Positions 53,684 through 63,118 of a stretch of 64,000 bases of DNA are shown piece by piece. Numbering within the stretch: the first letter of the stretch is position 1; the number at the start of each line of letters is the position of its first letter. A model generated the notes under the pieces. That model saw only the letters and a list, made by a program, of their open reading frames with translations, was not told the origin of the DNA and made no database searches. The stretch is from assembly GCF_029887875.1 (NCBI RefSeq), contig NZ_JARXRM010000035.1:157952-221951 (forward strand), in the 5' to 3' direction. The translations under genes and the position numbers were made by a program. The stretch comes from Luteimonas endophytica (GTDB lineage Bacteria; Pseudomonadota; Gammaproteobacteria; Xanthomonadales; Xanthomonadaceae).

Positions 53684-54742
53684 TCAGCCGCCGAACGACT
53701 CTTGGTTGCCGTCGATGTCCAGCAGCTCCTCGACCTGCGACAGGGCGTTGTCGTCCTTGATCACCCGTTTCAGCCACACGTGCAGCGGCATCTCGCCCCA
53801 GCGCGCCGCCTTGTCGGCGAGGTAGGCCACCGGACTGTGCGGCTCGGTGCGGCGGAAGAACTCGGCCACCTGGCGCAGCTGCGCGAGCGCCTGCCGGCGC
53901 GAGGCGATCGGCCCGCCCTGGCCGGTTGCGGCCGGCCCGCCCGCTTCGGTACCGCCGCCGGCCTCCACTTCGAATCCCTGGGCGGCAGCGCCCGCGTCGC
54001 CGACCAGCACCCCGGCGTCGCGCGCGAAGCGCTGCACGGTCTTCTGCAGATGTTCCAGCTGATCGCGCACCGGGGTGAAACTGGGACCGTCGGTACCGAG
54101 CCGTGCATCCACCGACAGCTGCAGCTCCTGCAGCGCCATCACGCAGTCCGGCACGTCCTGCATCAGCTGCAGGTAGAACTCGTGCGGGGTGTCGCGGCGC
54201 GCGGCCTCCATCACCTCGAGATCGGGTTGGCCGTCGCCGCCAGCGTCGCCGGCGCCGCTGCGCGCGTGCGCCGCCTCGAAATCGCCGAGCCCGAAACGCC
54301 CCTGCGGGCCCTGCGCGATCGGCAGCGTGCGCAGCCACTGCAGCGCGTTGGACAGCAGCCAGGTCAGGTTGCCGATGCGCTCCTCGTGGTCGCCGTCGGC
54401 GGCCTGCGGGTGCACCTCGTCCCAGTAGCGGTCGCAGAGCCCGGCCACCAGGCGGAAGCCGACCGCCAGCCCGGGGAAGCCATGGACCTGGGCGCTGGAT
54501 TCGGCCAGCCAGGCGCCCAGGCGCAGGTCCTTGGTCCGCGTGCGCAGCAGATCCGCGCACATCCGCGAGGCGGCGGTCCAGTCGGCGTACTTGATATCGG
54601 TGACCCACTCGCCCTGCTCCAGGGTGGGGTCGTCGGCGCGGCGGGCTTCCTGGATCGCGTCGAATTCAGGGGAGAACGACAGGTCCTCGCCGGTCGGCGA
54701 GTCCTCGGAGATCGGGGCCAGCAGGTCTTCCAGTTCCAGCAT
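53684..54742 (-). CDS. tssA: Type VI secretion protein TssA
   Basis: This 352-residue protein has the ImpA/TssA N-terminal signature: LLAPISEDSPTGEDLSFSPE, followed by ADWTAASRMCADLLRTRTKDLRLGAWL and GLCDRYWDEVHPQ. TssA primes or caps the growing T6SS sheath at the baseplate. The C-terminal part (SPVAYLADKAARWGEMPLHVWLKRVI) matches the short TssA class. It is divergent from vgrG and convergent with the OmpA-like gene, 11 bases from it. Confidence 0.92.
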   Translation of the reverse strand: MLELEDLLAPISEDSPTGEDLSFSPEFDAIQEARRADDPTLEQGEWVTDIKYADWTAASRMCADLLRTRTKDLRLGAWLAESSAQVHGFPGLAVGFRLVAGLCDRYWDEVHPQAADGDHEERIGNLTWLLSNALQWLRTLPIAQGPQGRFGLGDFEAAHARSGAGDAGGDGQPDLEVMEAARRDTPHEFYLQLMQDVPDCVMALQELQLSVDARLGTDGPSFTPVRDQLEHLQKTVQRFARDAGVLVGDAGAAAQGFEVEAGGGTEAGGPAATGQGGPIASRRQALAQLRQVAEFFRRTEPHSPVAYLADKAARWGEMPLHVWLKRVIKDDNALSQVEELLDIDGNQESFGG

Positions 54743-54774
54743 GGCGATGCTCGGCAGATGGATTGTGGGACCGA

Positions 54775-54806
54775 TTCTACAGAGTCGCCGGTCTTTCCCT
54801 ATACTG
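54775..54806 (+). promoter_or_regulatory. Candidate promoter for vgrG
   Basis: In the 176-base space between divergent tssA and vgrG there is a good -10 element TATACT at 54800-54805. The bases about 17 upstream (CTACAG) are a poor -35 match. The region contains an AAGTTTGCTAAGTTGCGG stretch just downstream, and no TGGCAC-N5-TTGC sigma-54 element was seen. Support is limited to the -10 hexamer. Confidence 0.3.
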
Positions 54807-54918
54807 CCGGTCCGCGAAGTTTGCTAAGTTGCGGGACAGGAAGTCGGCCGCCGCCGGACCGTCGCGAGGGTGTCGCTACGGACAGCGCGGAGCCCGGTCA
54901 AGCCACGGAGTCTGCGTG

Positions 54919-57900
54919 ATGCACTCATTGGAAGACGTGCGCGATGCTCTGGCCTCGCTCATCCGCATCGACGATGCGACCCGCCTCTATCGCCTGGAGC
55001 TGCCCGACGCGCCCGCCGGCCTGCTGGTGGAACGCTGGCGCGGCCGCGAGGCACTGTCGCAAGGGTTCGAGTGGTGGGTGGACGCGCTCTCGCCCGATGC
55101 CGGGCTGTCGCTGGACGGCTGGCTCGGCCGGCCGGCGCGCCTGCTGACCCGGCTGGCCGACGGCGGCCGGGCCGCGCGCACCGGCCTGGTGCGCGAGGCC
55201 GCCTGCATCGGCACCGACGGCGGCATGGCCCGCTACCGCCTGTGCCTGGTGCCATGGACCTGGCTGCTCACCCAGGGCCGCCACAGCCGTGTGTTCCAGG
55301 AGCGCAGCGTGGCCGAGATCGTGGAAACAGTGTTCGCCGGCTACGCCCCGCTGGCGGCCTGGCGGCTGGGCGACGATGTCGGCCCGTTCCTGGCCCAGGC
55401 GCGGCCGCGCAGCTACTGCGTGCAGTACCGCGAGAGCGACTTGGATTTCATCGGCCGGCTGCTGGCCGAAGAGGGGCTTGGCTGGCGGCTGGAGGAGTCG
55501 GAAGACGACGCCTGCGGCCACCGCATGGTCGTTTTCGCCGACAGCGCCGGACAGCCCGAGGACCCGGGCTCCGAGCAGCACGGGGGCGTGCGCTTCCACC
55601 GCAGCGACGCCACCGAATCCCATGACAGCATCCTGGCTTTCGGCCGCCGCCGCGGCATTGGCGCCGGTCGCTTGACCCTGATCAGCAGCGACTACCGGAC
55701 CTGCCAGGCCAGCAGCGCGCAGCTGCCGCTCGAGTCCGCCGGCGAGACCGATGCGGCGCTGGAAGCCTACGATCCCTCGGGCGCGTATGCCTTCGCCGGC
55801 TCCGGCGAAGCCGAGCGCCTGGCCGGCCTGCTTGCGCAGGCGCGCGAGGCGCGGCAGCAGGCGTGGTTCGGGCAGGGCACGGCGCGCAGCTTCCGCGCCG
55901 GCACCTGGTTCCGCCTCACCCAGGCCCCGGCCCAGGGCGAAACGCCCCCGTCCGAAGTGCTGATCACCCGGATCCACCATGCCGGCGTCAACAACCTGCC
56001 GCTGGACCTGCGCCAGGGCGTCGGCACCAGGCTCGGCCCGGCCCCGGCCTGGCCCCGCGACGCCGACGCCGACGCGGACGTCGTGGAAGGCGAACGCGCC
56101 ATCCTCGCCCGCGCCGAAGCCGTGGGCTACGCCAACCGTTTCGAGGGGGTGGACCGCGAGCGCCCGTGGCGGCCGGTGCTGGCCGACGACACCGGCGCGC
56201 GGCTGAACCCACGGCCCACCGCGCCGGGCTACCAGACCGCGATCGTGGTCGGCGCCGAGGGCCAGTCCAGCGCCTCGGGCGCGCAGGAACTCCACTGCGA
56301 CCGCCTCGGCCGGATCCGCGTGCGCTTCCACTGGCAGCAGCGCCCGGGCGAGGGCGAGGCGGCCGACAGCTGCTGGCTGCGCGTGGCGCAGCGCTACGCG
56401 GGCCCGGGCGTGGGCAGCCAGTTCCTGCCGCGGATCGGCCAGGAGGTGCTGGTCGCGTTCCTGGAAGGCGATATCGACCGACCGGTGGTGACCGGCGCGC
56501 TGTTCAACGGCCAGGGCGAGGCCGGCGTGGCGCCCACGCCGGGCGGCAAGTCCGCCGATGCGGATGCCGCGGGGGCGTACGCCCAGGCGGCGGACCACCG
56601 CTCCAGCGCCCAGGCCAACCTCGCCGGCGGCCATGCACCGCCGTGGCACGGCACGGGCGCCGGCGAGGATGCGCACCGCAACGGCGCTGCCCTGTGGGGC
56701 GTCAAATCCAAGGAGTGGGGCGGCGAAGGCCACAGCCGCCTGGTGCTCGACGACAGCGACGGCCAGCTGCGCCTGCAGCTGGCAACCACCCAGGCCGCCA
56801 GCCAGCTCAACCTCGGTCACCTGATCCACCAGGCCGACAACTACCGCGGCAGCTTCCGTGGCGAGGGCTTCGAGCTGCGCACCGACGCCTGGGGCGCGGT
56901 GCGCGCCGAGGCCGGCCTGTGGCTGAGCGCCTACGACAAGCCGGGCGGCACCCCGGCCGGCGATGCCGTCGGCCCCGTCGCGCTGCTCGGCCAGCTGCGC
57001 GCGCTGGGCGAAACCTTCTCCAGCGCCGCCGCCACACACCAGACCGTGCGCCTGGCCGGCCACGAGGGCGCCCACGCCGCCGCCGCTTCGCGCCTGGTCG
57101 ACGATAGCGCCCCGCTGCAGGCCCTGCTGGCGAGCGCGAAGACCACCGTGCCGGGCGACGCGTACGACGCCGCGCGCGGCGCGGCCGCAGAGCGCAGCCC
57201 GGCCGCAGGCGAGAACCGCATCCCGCACACCGGCGACGCGCTGCTGGGCCTGGCCGCGCCGGCCGGCATCGGCCTGGTCGCCGGCCAGGGCCTGACCTGG
57301 GCGGTCGGCGAAACCCTCACCCTGGCCAGCGGCCAGGCCAGCCACCTGGCGGTGGCCGGCAACCTGCGCCTGCACGCCGGCCAGACCATCGGCATGCTGG
57401 CCGCCGCGGTCGAGGGCCAGTCGGAGGAATCCACGCTGAGCCTGGTGGCCGGCGAGGGAGAACTGGACTTCCAGGCCCAGAACGACCAGCTGAAGCTGCA
57501 GTCGAAGGAGCAGCTCAAGCTGGTCAGCGCCAACGCCGAGCTCGAGATGGCCGCCGGCAAGACCATCCACCTGGCAACAGCCGGCGGGGCCAGCCTGACC
57601 ATCGAGGACGGCAACATCGTCGTCGCCTGCCCGGGGGAGATCCGGGTGCATGCGGGGAAGAAGAGCTTCGTGGGGCCGACGCAGCTGAGCCGCGAGATGA
57701 ACGCCTGGCCGGAGACCAAGTTCGACGAGCGAGTGCGCGTGGTGTTTCCAAATCAGGAACCAGCCATGAACTATCGGTACGAATATGTGCGTGGCGATGG
57801 CGCCAGGATCCAGGGAGTAACCGACATGGATGGATGGGCGGACGTCCAGAAAGCACTTGGTGCCGAAACCTTCGTGATTCGTTTGCTCGGTCCAGCTGTC

Positions 57901-57924
57901 GGTTCGTCTGGAGGTACCGCATGA
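54919..57924 (+). CDS. vgrG: VgrG spike protein with DUF2345 and TTR-like C-terminus
   Basis: This 1001-residue protein has the gp27-like N-terminal domain (LYRLELPDAPAGLLVERWRG, then YCVQYRESDLDFIGRLLAEEGLGWRL). The gp5-like OB domain (CDRLGRIRVRFHWQQ) and the C-terminal beta-needle/DUF2345 region follow. The last 60-70 residues (from FDERVRVVFPNQEP, with the block GVTDMDGWADV) resemble the transthyretin-like extension used by other VgrGs to load a phospholipase effector. Base composition changes from about 57745 on, inside this gene. It overlaps the lipase gene as ATGA. The ATG at 54919 begins the gp27-like domain. Confidence 0.92.
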   Translation: MHSLEDVRDALASLIRIDDATRLYRLELPDAPAGLLVERWRGREALSQGFEWWVDALSPDAGLSLDGWLGRPARLLTRLADGGRAARTGLVREAACIGTDGGMARYRLCLVPWTWLLTQGRHSRVFQERSVAEIVETVFAGYAPLAAWRLGDDVGPFLAQARPRSYCVQYRESDLDFIGRLLAEEGLGWRLEESEDDACGHRMVVFADSAGQPEDPGSEQHGGVRFHRSDATESHDSILAFGRRRGIGAGRLTLISSDYRTCQASSAQLPLESAGETDAALEAYDPSGAYAFAGSGEAERLAGLLAQAREARQQAWFGQGTARSFRAGTWFRLTQAPAQGETPPSEVLITRIHHAGVNNLPLDLRQGVGTRLGPAPAWPRDADADADVVEGERAILARAEAVGYANRFEGVDRERPWRPVLADDTGARLNPRPTAPGYQTAIVVGAEGQSSASGAQELHCDRLGRIRVRFHWQQRPGEGEAADSCWLRVAQRYAGPGVGSQFLPRIGQEVLVAFLEGDIDRPVVTGALFNGQGEAGVAPTPGGKSADADAAGAYAQAADHRSSAQANLAGGHAPPWHGTGAGEDAHRNGAALWGVKSKEWGGEGHSRLVLDDSDGQLRLQLATTQAASQLNLGHLIHQADNYRGSFRGEGFELRTDAWGAVRAEAGLWLSAYDKPGGTPAGDAVGPVALLGQLRALGETFSSAAATHQTVRLAGHEGAHAAAASRLVDDSAPLQALLASAKTTVPGDAYDAARGAAAERSPAAGENRIPHTGDALLGLAAPAGIGLVAGQGLTWAVGETLTLASGQASHLAVAGNLRLHAGQTIGMLAAAVEGQSEESTLSLVAGEGELDFQAQNDQLKLQSKEQLKLVSANAELEMAAGKTIHLATAGGASLTIEDGNIVVACPGEIRVHAGKKSFVGPTQLSREMNAWPETKFDERVRVVFPNQEPAMNYRYEYVRGDGARIQGVTDMDGWADVQKALGAETFVIRLLGPAVGSSGGTA

Positions 57925-59585
57925 CGGAAGCGACGCGCCAGGTCCCGACCGATCTAGACGATGATGGAGTGCCGCGTGCTCGCCTTGTAGCGTCGCCTGT
58001 CGACAATAAGCAACGAGCCGAAGTGACGGCTCCGCCGCCACGGGTCATCCCGGTCTTCTTCTTGCCTGGCATCATGGGCAGCAATTTGAAAGCCAAGGCA
58101 GGCCATCCTTTACTGGCTCCTGGCGAGTCGGTATGGCGTCCACCAAATGGCATCATCGCCGGATTGCGTGAGGTCCGAAAATGGTCCAAGCGAGGACCTG
58201 CGGATAGACAGATGGTCCTTGGTCCGGATTTGGCCGAGGTAGACGATAGCGGCACATATGAAGCCCGAGACTCTCTTCACGGGACCCAGGTGCCGAAGGA
58301 TTGTGGTTGGGGTGAGGTGCATTGGGATAGCTATGGCAAGGTGCTCAACCATCTGCACAGGATGCTCAAGTACATTTTTGCCCGAGGTGGGTGGGGCGGA
58401 AAAGGGGAAATCAAGCCGGCGGGATTCTGGCCAGGCATCATCGAGGCCGACCGGGAGTCGTGGGGTGCTGCCGGCAGTCCTGCGCTAACAGAAGAGGATC
58501 TCAAGCAGCTCGCCAACGCTCAGTATCCCGTATACGCATGCGGCTACAACTGGCTCCAATCTAATGAGAAATCGGCCGATATCGTCGAAGCACGCATTGC
58601 CAAGGTCATCAAGGAGTGGAACGACAAGCCGGAGTATCGCTGCGACAAGGCGATTCTGGTAACGCATTCAATGGGGGGCTTCGTCGCGCGTGCGGCTGCA
58701 AAAAAAAATCCTGCGCAGATCCTGTTTGTATTTCACAGCGTACAACCGGCGGTGGGTGCGCCGGAAGCCTATCGGCGTATGGTTTGTGGTGCTCCTGGTG
58801 CCGATCCCTCTGATGGGTGGATTAAGAGAAAAGGAGATGAAGCGTTTGCAACGATCATCGGCCAGGACACAACGCAAACCACACCTGTACTGGCATGCGC
58901 ACCCGGTCCGATGGAGCTTCTGCCTAACCACCTATATCCGGGAAAATGGCTGTATGTGGGATTAAGCGGCGCGGGAGGCCGGACAACGCCGACTTTAGAG
59001 CTCCCGGATGGAGATATCTACGATCTCTACAGGGAAGCTCGAGCATGGTATCGACTTGTCGATCCAAATTTTGTTGATCCGGCCCAAATGTATGCCGACT
59101 ATAAAGATGGGCCAATGAGCAAGGTGCGTGATGCGATCAAGCAAGCCGAGCGCTTTCACAAGGAAGTGATGGGAAACTACTACCACACGCCTACCTACGC
59201 CCAATACGGATCAGATCGAGGCTACCCAACCGTTGGTGCCTTTGGCTGGGTTACGGATCATCCCGCTGGATTTGCACTTACGGAAGCTCAGCTGAGGCGC
59301 CCTGAGGCATGGGTGCGCCAGACTACCGGCGAAGCAGAATTGCATCTACGGCTGAAACACAACCACCAAAGTGTTGTGCGCGACATTCGCTTTCGACCAA
59401 CCGGGCCAGATGCGCCCGGCGACGGTACAGTCCCTTACCAGTCTGGACGAGCGCCTGAAGGGCAGCCTGGTGTACGTGGCGTGTTCAGGACGCAGGGACA
59501 TGATCATCAAGGAAGCTACGAAGACACGAGAGTGTTGCAACTGATGTGCTACCTGATCGCGCGTACGGTCAAGGAGCTGGCATGA
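57921..59585 (+). CDS. T6SS lipase effector (Tle-type, LCAT/Tle4-like)
   Basis: This 554-residue alpha/beta hydrolase has the oxyanion region FFLPGIMGSNLKAKAG typical of LCAT-like phospholipases, and a nucleophile elbow THSMGGF with Ser250. The first Gly of GxSxG is replaced by Thr, as in some Tle proteins. A late acid/His pair is suggested by PGDGTVPYQ and GHDHQGSYED. No signal peptide is present, as expected for VgrG-delivered toxins. The gene is coupled to vgrG and to its downstream immunity gene by ATGA overlaps. Base composition is clearly lower in GC than the flanking T6SS genes. The Tle4 group is supported by the Tli4-like neighbours. Confidence 0.85.
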   Translation: MTEATRQVPTDLDDDGVPRARLVASPVDNKQRAEVTAPPPRVIPVFFLPGIMGSNLKAKAGHPLLAPGESVWRPPNGIIAGLREVRKWSKRGPADRQMVLGPDLAEVDDSGTYEARDSLHGTQVPKDCGWGEVHWDSYGKVLNHLHRMLKYIFARGGWGGKGEIKPAGFWPGIIEADRESWGAAGSPALTEEDLKQLANAQYPVYACGYNWLQSNEKSADIVEARIAKVIKEWNDKPEYRCDKAILVTHSMGGFVARAAAKKNPAQILFVFHSVQPAVGAPEAYRRMVCGAPGADPSDGWIKRKGDEAFATIIGQDTTQTTPVLACAPGPMELLPNHLYPGKWLYVGLSGAGGRTTPTLELPDGDIYDLYREARAWYRLVDPNFVDPAQMYADYKDGPMSKVRDAIKQAERFHKEVMGNYYHTPTYAQYGSDRGYPTVGAFGWVTDHPAGFALTEAQLRRPEAWVRQTTGEAELHLRLKHNHQSVVRDIRFRPTGPDAPGDGTVPYQSGRAPEGQPGVRGVFRTQGHDHQGSYEDTRVLQLMCYLIARTVKELA

Positions 59586-60631
59586 ACTCCTCGATTAAAT
59601 GGCTGGTTGCAACGGGCTTGCTACTATCAAGCGGCCTGGGAGCAATGATGGTCTATTCGCGGGACGGACACCTAAGCGAAGAGATGACGGTGATGACTCA
59701 GGATAACGTGACGCATTGTGTCGGGCGGTTCTTAATTGATTTGCCTGCTACCACAAGTACGAGCTATGCACCTGCCCATATCAGTGGCGTAGTTATCAAG
59801 AAAATCCCGTACGTATCGCGAGAAGCCTTTGATGCTTCTGTGAAAGAGCGGCTGAGTCAGTTGGCATCTGAGAGCAATGAGTACGGAAATCCATCGCTTG
59901 AGCGCCAGGAGGAGTTCCGTGGCCGTGGGAGTAGCGGGATCGTCGCTTACTACGGGCGTTCGAAGCCTGACTATTGGTTTGAACATGGCGTTCGCGTTGA
60001 GGGTAGCGAAGGAGTCAATGTTGAAGCATGGGTTGCTCACGATACAACTGGGTACCATCTTTATGGAGAGCAGCTACATGCGGAACGGTCTAGCGATAAC
60101 GCTAGGTCGCTCGCGACAAGATTGATGCATGCCGAAGTCGGTGAGGTACCAACTGAGCCGGGTTTCTGCATAGAGCGTGGAATCATTACTGATCCGCCCC
60201 TTTCAGGGCAACGTGAGAACGTCACTTTCTTTTTTGAGTTCAGGCAGTATCCAGACCTGAAGGGCAAGCTCACGAGCACGATGCCCGCGCAGCCGCCAGA
60301 ATCATTAATTCGACGCATGAGCAGCAAGGAAGGCATCTCTGCCGTGGATCAAGCGCGTATCAGCACCTTACGTGAAGGCGGGCGTAGCGTTAACGGGATC
60401 GCCGGTGAGGAGGTGCTTGAGAGCTATGCAGAGGATGGCGGCAGGCACACTCGTCTGTTCTCTTGGGAAGCGCCCGGCAAGAAGGGTAGCCGAGATGAGC
60501 CGACGCTCTCGCTAGAGCTTGAGTCAGAAGAAGGGGGCAACGCCGTGGCCTCTTCGCTGAGCGACGATGATGCCGTTGCTCTGTGGGACGCCATTCTCGA
60601 GTCAATTCGCCTGCGGCCGGGGGCAATCTAG
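59582..60631 (+). CDS. Tli4-family T6SS immunity protein, first copy
   Basis: This 349-residue protein is coupled to the effector gene by ATGA. A hydrophobic N-terminal segment (WLVATGLLLSSGLGAMMVY) places it in the inner membrane facing the periplasm. The Tli4-family signature HCVGRFLIDLPA appears shortly after. The C-terminal half holds the second family domain, ending in SSLSDDDAVALWDAILESIRLRP. Immunity proteins of this type bind and block periplasm-acting lipases. As the gene directly after the effector, it is the most probable cognate immunity. The base composition is shared with the effector. Confidence 0.85.
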   Translation: MNSSIKWLVATGLLLSSGLGAMMVYSRDGHLSEEMTVMTQDNVTHCVGRFLIDLPATTSTSYAPAHISGVVIKKIPYVSREAFDASVKERLSQLASESNEYGNPSLERQEEFRGRGSSGIVAYYGRSKPDYWFEHGVRVEGSEGVNVEAWVAHDTTGYHLYGEQLHAERSSDNARSLATRLMHAEVGEVPTEPGFCIERGIITDPPLSGQRENVTFFFEFRQYPDLKGKLTSTMPAQPPESLIRRMSSKEGISAVDQARISTLREGGRSVNGIAGEEVLESYAEDGGRHTRLFSWEAPGKKGSRDEPTLSLELESEEGGNAVASSLSDDDAVALWDAILESIRLRPGAI

Positions 60632-60648
60632 GAAACGCCTTTGCCCTC

Positions 60649-60896
60649 GCAGATGTGAAAGCAATGCTGTTCAATGCGGGGTCCTATTCGGAGACGCCTT
60701 CGATAGCGAATCCGTCGATTCTGCTGAGCCTCCGATCTGGTGAGCTGTTGCCGGGTGGCGCTCCTTCGAGGTTGGCACCGTACCGCAAGCCGACCGAGCG
60801 CCACGAAGGGCGGACCACAAGATGACGGCCTCGGTCGAGGAGACGCGCGCCGTTGCCATCTTGGCTGCCATCAACGCCTCAGTCCGGTCACGATGA
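60649..60896 (+). pseudogene. Decayed Tli4-family 3' fragment
   Basis: About 250 bases encode only the end of a Tli4-like immunity protein. The first frame reads SYSETPSIANPSILLSLRSGE and PYRKPT, and stops at 60825. One base out of frame, MTASVEETRAVAILAAINAS continues to a TGA at 60894-60896. Both match the end of the third immunity gene (62893-63118) at the DNA level. A single-base deletion between the two frames and a missing N-terminal two thirds show that it is a recombination remnant. Confidence 0.8.
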
Positions 60897-60969
60897 GGTG
60901 CGTGATCACTGCGCCTGATTGGGGTGCCTCTTTCGATTTTACGCCAGCCATTGCTGAAGTAAGTGTCCG

Positions 60970-62028
60970 ATGAGGGAATGCTATCAATCGGGTCTGTTGC
61001 TGATAGCCGCATTGTCTTGCGGAGGGTGCCATTCGAAGGAAGAGGGCGCCGACGCGGGTTTGCTTGCAGCGCCAGAGCTCCGTACTCACTGCGTAGGTCG
61101 CTTTCTCGTCGATCTTCCCGAGGACTTCAGGCGGGTCCACCTGGCTGCCGGTAGCACCGGGGATGCCACCTTCTATTTCGGCCATGATGCCGATTTCCGG
61201 ACGGTGAACGTCACGGTCATCGCGCAGCCGGTCGACCAGGAACAATTCGAAGCGGCCGTGGCGGCGCGATCGGAAGAGCTGGCAAGCGGAACCAACTACG
61301 AGACCAACGCTTCGATGCTGCTTGGCCAGGAAGCATGGTCCCCCACCCAGACCCGGCTCAGCTATCACGCCAGCGTCGACGTCGCCGACGCTCAGGTGCA
61401 GGAGCTACACATGCTTGTCGGCGACGCCCATGTGGCGATCAGCACGACCGCATTCGATGCCACGCAGCACCAGGATGCCGAATCCAGGCTGCGCAACATG
61501 CTGGCGAAGGTGAGCAGGGTGGACGATCCGCAACGGGCCGGTCCAGGCGTCTGCCTGGGGGCCGTCGTGGTGGATGCGGGAAGCGACTACGAGGAGCTGC
61601 AACTGGGCTATCGCGCCGCGGGGCGGTCCCACTCGGATGTCCGATTCCAGGTCAGCCTCAATACCTTCCGCCAGCCGGACGACGAGCCCACGCTCATCGC
61701 GCGCGGCGAATCGAACCTCGCCGGCCTCGGCGTCAAGCCCAAGACCCTGAAGAAGGGCGAACGCCAGCTGGCCGGCATGGAGGGAGAGGAGTGGCTGGGC
61801 AGGTTCGAGGAGGAGGGCAGGCCCCAGCACGGATTCTATGCCGAGACCAATGTCCGCTCGCCCTCCCCGCGCGAGCCCAAGCTCATGGTCGAAATGTTCA
61901 CCGGCGGCGAGGACGCCAGCGGCGAGCCGGCAGCGTCGTCGCTGAGCGAACAGGATGCCGTGCAGCTGTGGGACGCGATCGTCGAAAGCATTCGTACGCG
62001 ACCAGGTGAGAGCCAGCCTCGTCCATGA
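60970..62028 (+). CDS. Tli4-family T6SS immunity lipoprotein, second copy
   Basis: This 352-residue protein has a lipobox-like SCGGC (Cys20) after LLLIAAL, so it is a predicted lipoprotein exposed to the periplasm. The family signature HCVGRFLVDLPEDFRR is at about residues 40-55, and the closing block is SSLSEQDAVQLWDAIVESIR. It differs from the first copy in most positions, as expected for immunity to another effector variant. GC content is higher than that of the first copy. The preceding gap (60897-60969) carries no obvious terminator. Confidence 0.85.
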   Translation: MRECYQSGLLLIAALSCGGCHSKEEGADAGLLAAPELRTHCVGRFLVDLPEDFRRVHLAAGSTGDATFYFGHDADFRTVNVTVIAQPVDQEQFEAAVAARSEELASGTNYETNASMLLGQEAWSPTQTRLSYHASVDVADAQVQELHMLVGDAHVAISTTAFDATQHQDAESRLRNMLAKVSRVDDPQRAGPGVCLGAVVVDAGSDYEELQLGYRAAGRSHSDVRFQVSLNTFRQPDDEPTLIARGESNLAGLGVKPKTLKKGERQLAGMEGEEWLGRFEEEGRPQHGFYAETNVRSPSPREPKLMVEMFTGGEDASGEPAASSLSEQDAVQLWDAIVESIRTRPGESQPRP

Positions 62029-62032
62029 CGTG

Positions 62033-63118
62033 ATGGTTGTCGGGGGGAGGCGGCCACACCCGGTGCTGCTTCTTTTCGGATTGCTTATGGCTCTCGGTGT
62101 TGGCTGCAGCCCTTCGCCGAATCAAGCGGGCGCCACGAGCGGTGCGGCGTCGATGAGGTCGCATTGTGTTGGGCGCCTTCTTGTCGATCTGCCGGAGTCG
62201 TTCGACTCGCGCTATTTCGAAGGCGAAGCCACGCTCTACTACGGGCGCACCGCCGATTTCGAGACCGTGGACGTACGGATCGCGAGCGCAGAAGTAGATG
62301 CCGTGAGCTTCGTCGCCGCCGTTGAGCAGCGCGCGTCCGAGATACAGGCGGAGAGCAACGAGAAAACGAAGGGATCCATGCTCGTGGCAAGGCACGACTT
62401 CTCCGAGCACAGCATCCTGCTCCGCTACCATCGAAGCGATATCTCCGATCGCTCCCACATTCATGAAGTGCACCTCTGGGTCGGCGGAGCCCATCTCGTA
62501 TTGACGGCCGAGTCGTTCAAGGGCGACATGGACCTTGTCGAACAACGCCTCGCCGAGATCGCTCGACGTACGGCGACGTCTTCGGAAATGGAACGAACAC
62601 GGCCGGGGTTCTGTCTTGGGCCTGTGATCGTGCATGCCGACAACGACGACGAGATGGCATCGTTTCGGTATCGGGATTCGCGCCAGAGCCATGCGGACCT
62701 GGCGCTCGAGATCGAAATCAGCTCCTTCGCGAGGGACGAAAACGATTCGCGATTGATTCGAAGAGTGGAGCGGAGTCTGAGGGGGTTCGGATTCCGACCC
62801 AAGGTGGTACGCAAGGGAGCGATCGAGTTGGCCGGCGTGACGGCTGAAGAGTGGCTTGGCTCGCACAAAGAAAATGGTGGGTTGAAGCATATGTTCAGTG
62901 CGGAGTCCTATCCGGAGACGCCTTCTAGCTCTAATCCGGGGATTCAGCTGAGCCTCCGGTCTGGTGAGCCGGTGTCTGATACCGCTTCGGGGTTGTCCCC
63001 ATATCGCAAGCCCACCCCAACGCCGCGAAGCGCGAACCACGAGACAGCGGCCTCGGTCGAGGAGGCGCAAGCTGTTGCCATTTGGGACGCCATCACCGCC
63101 TCGGTCCGGCTCCAATGA
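62033..63118 (+). CDS. Tli4-family T6SS immunity lipoprotein, third copy
   Basis: This 361-residue protein has a signal with lipobox ALGVGC and the family motif HCVGRLLVDLPESFDSRY, followed by ATLYYGRTADFETVDVRIAS. The final block AASVEEAQAVAIWDAITASV matches the decayed fragment at 60649-60896. An ATG at 62033 and a GTG three bases before it are both possible starts. The gene begins four bases after the stop of the second copy and overlaps the truncated fourth copy as ATGA, so all were once a single operon. Confidence 0.85.
   Translation: MVVGGRRPHPVLLLFGLLMALGVGCSPSPNQAGATSGAASMRSHCVGRLLVDLPESFDSRYFEGEATLYYGRTADFETVDVRIASAEVDAVSFVAAVEQRASEIQAESNEKTKGSMLVARHDFSEHSILLRYHRSDISDRSHIHEVHLWVGGAHLVLTAESFKGDMDLVEQRLAEIARRTATSSEMERTRPGFCLGPVIVHADNDDEMASFRYRDSRQSHADLALEIEISSFARDENDSRLIRRVERSLRGFGFRPKVVRKGAIELAGVTAEEWLGSHKENGGLKHMFSAESYPETPSSSNPGIQLSLRSGEPVSDTASGLSPYRKPTPTPRSANHETAASVEEAQAVAIWDAITASVRLQ

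Noticed and set aside
61955..62032. Longer start of the third immunity gene
   Set aside because: It would overlap the second immunity gene and place about 26 residues before the signal peptide, so 62033 fits the lipoprotein signal better.
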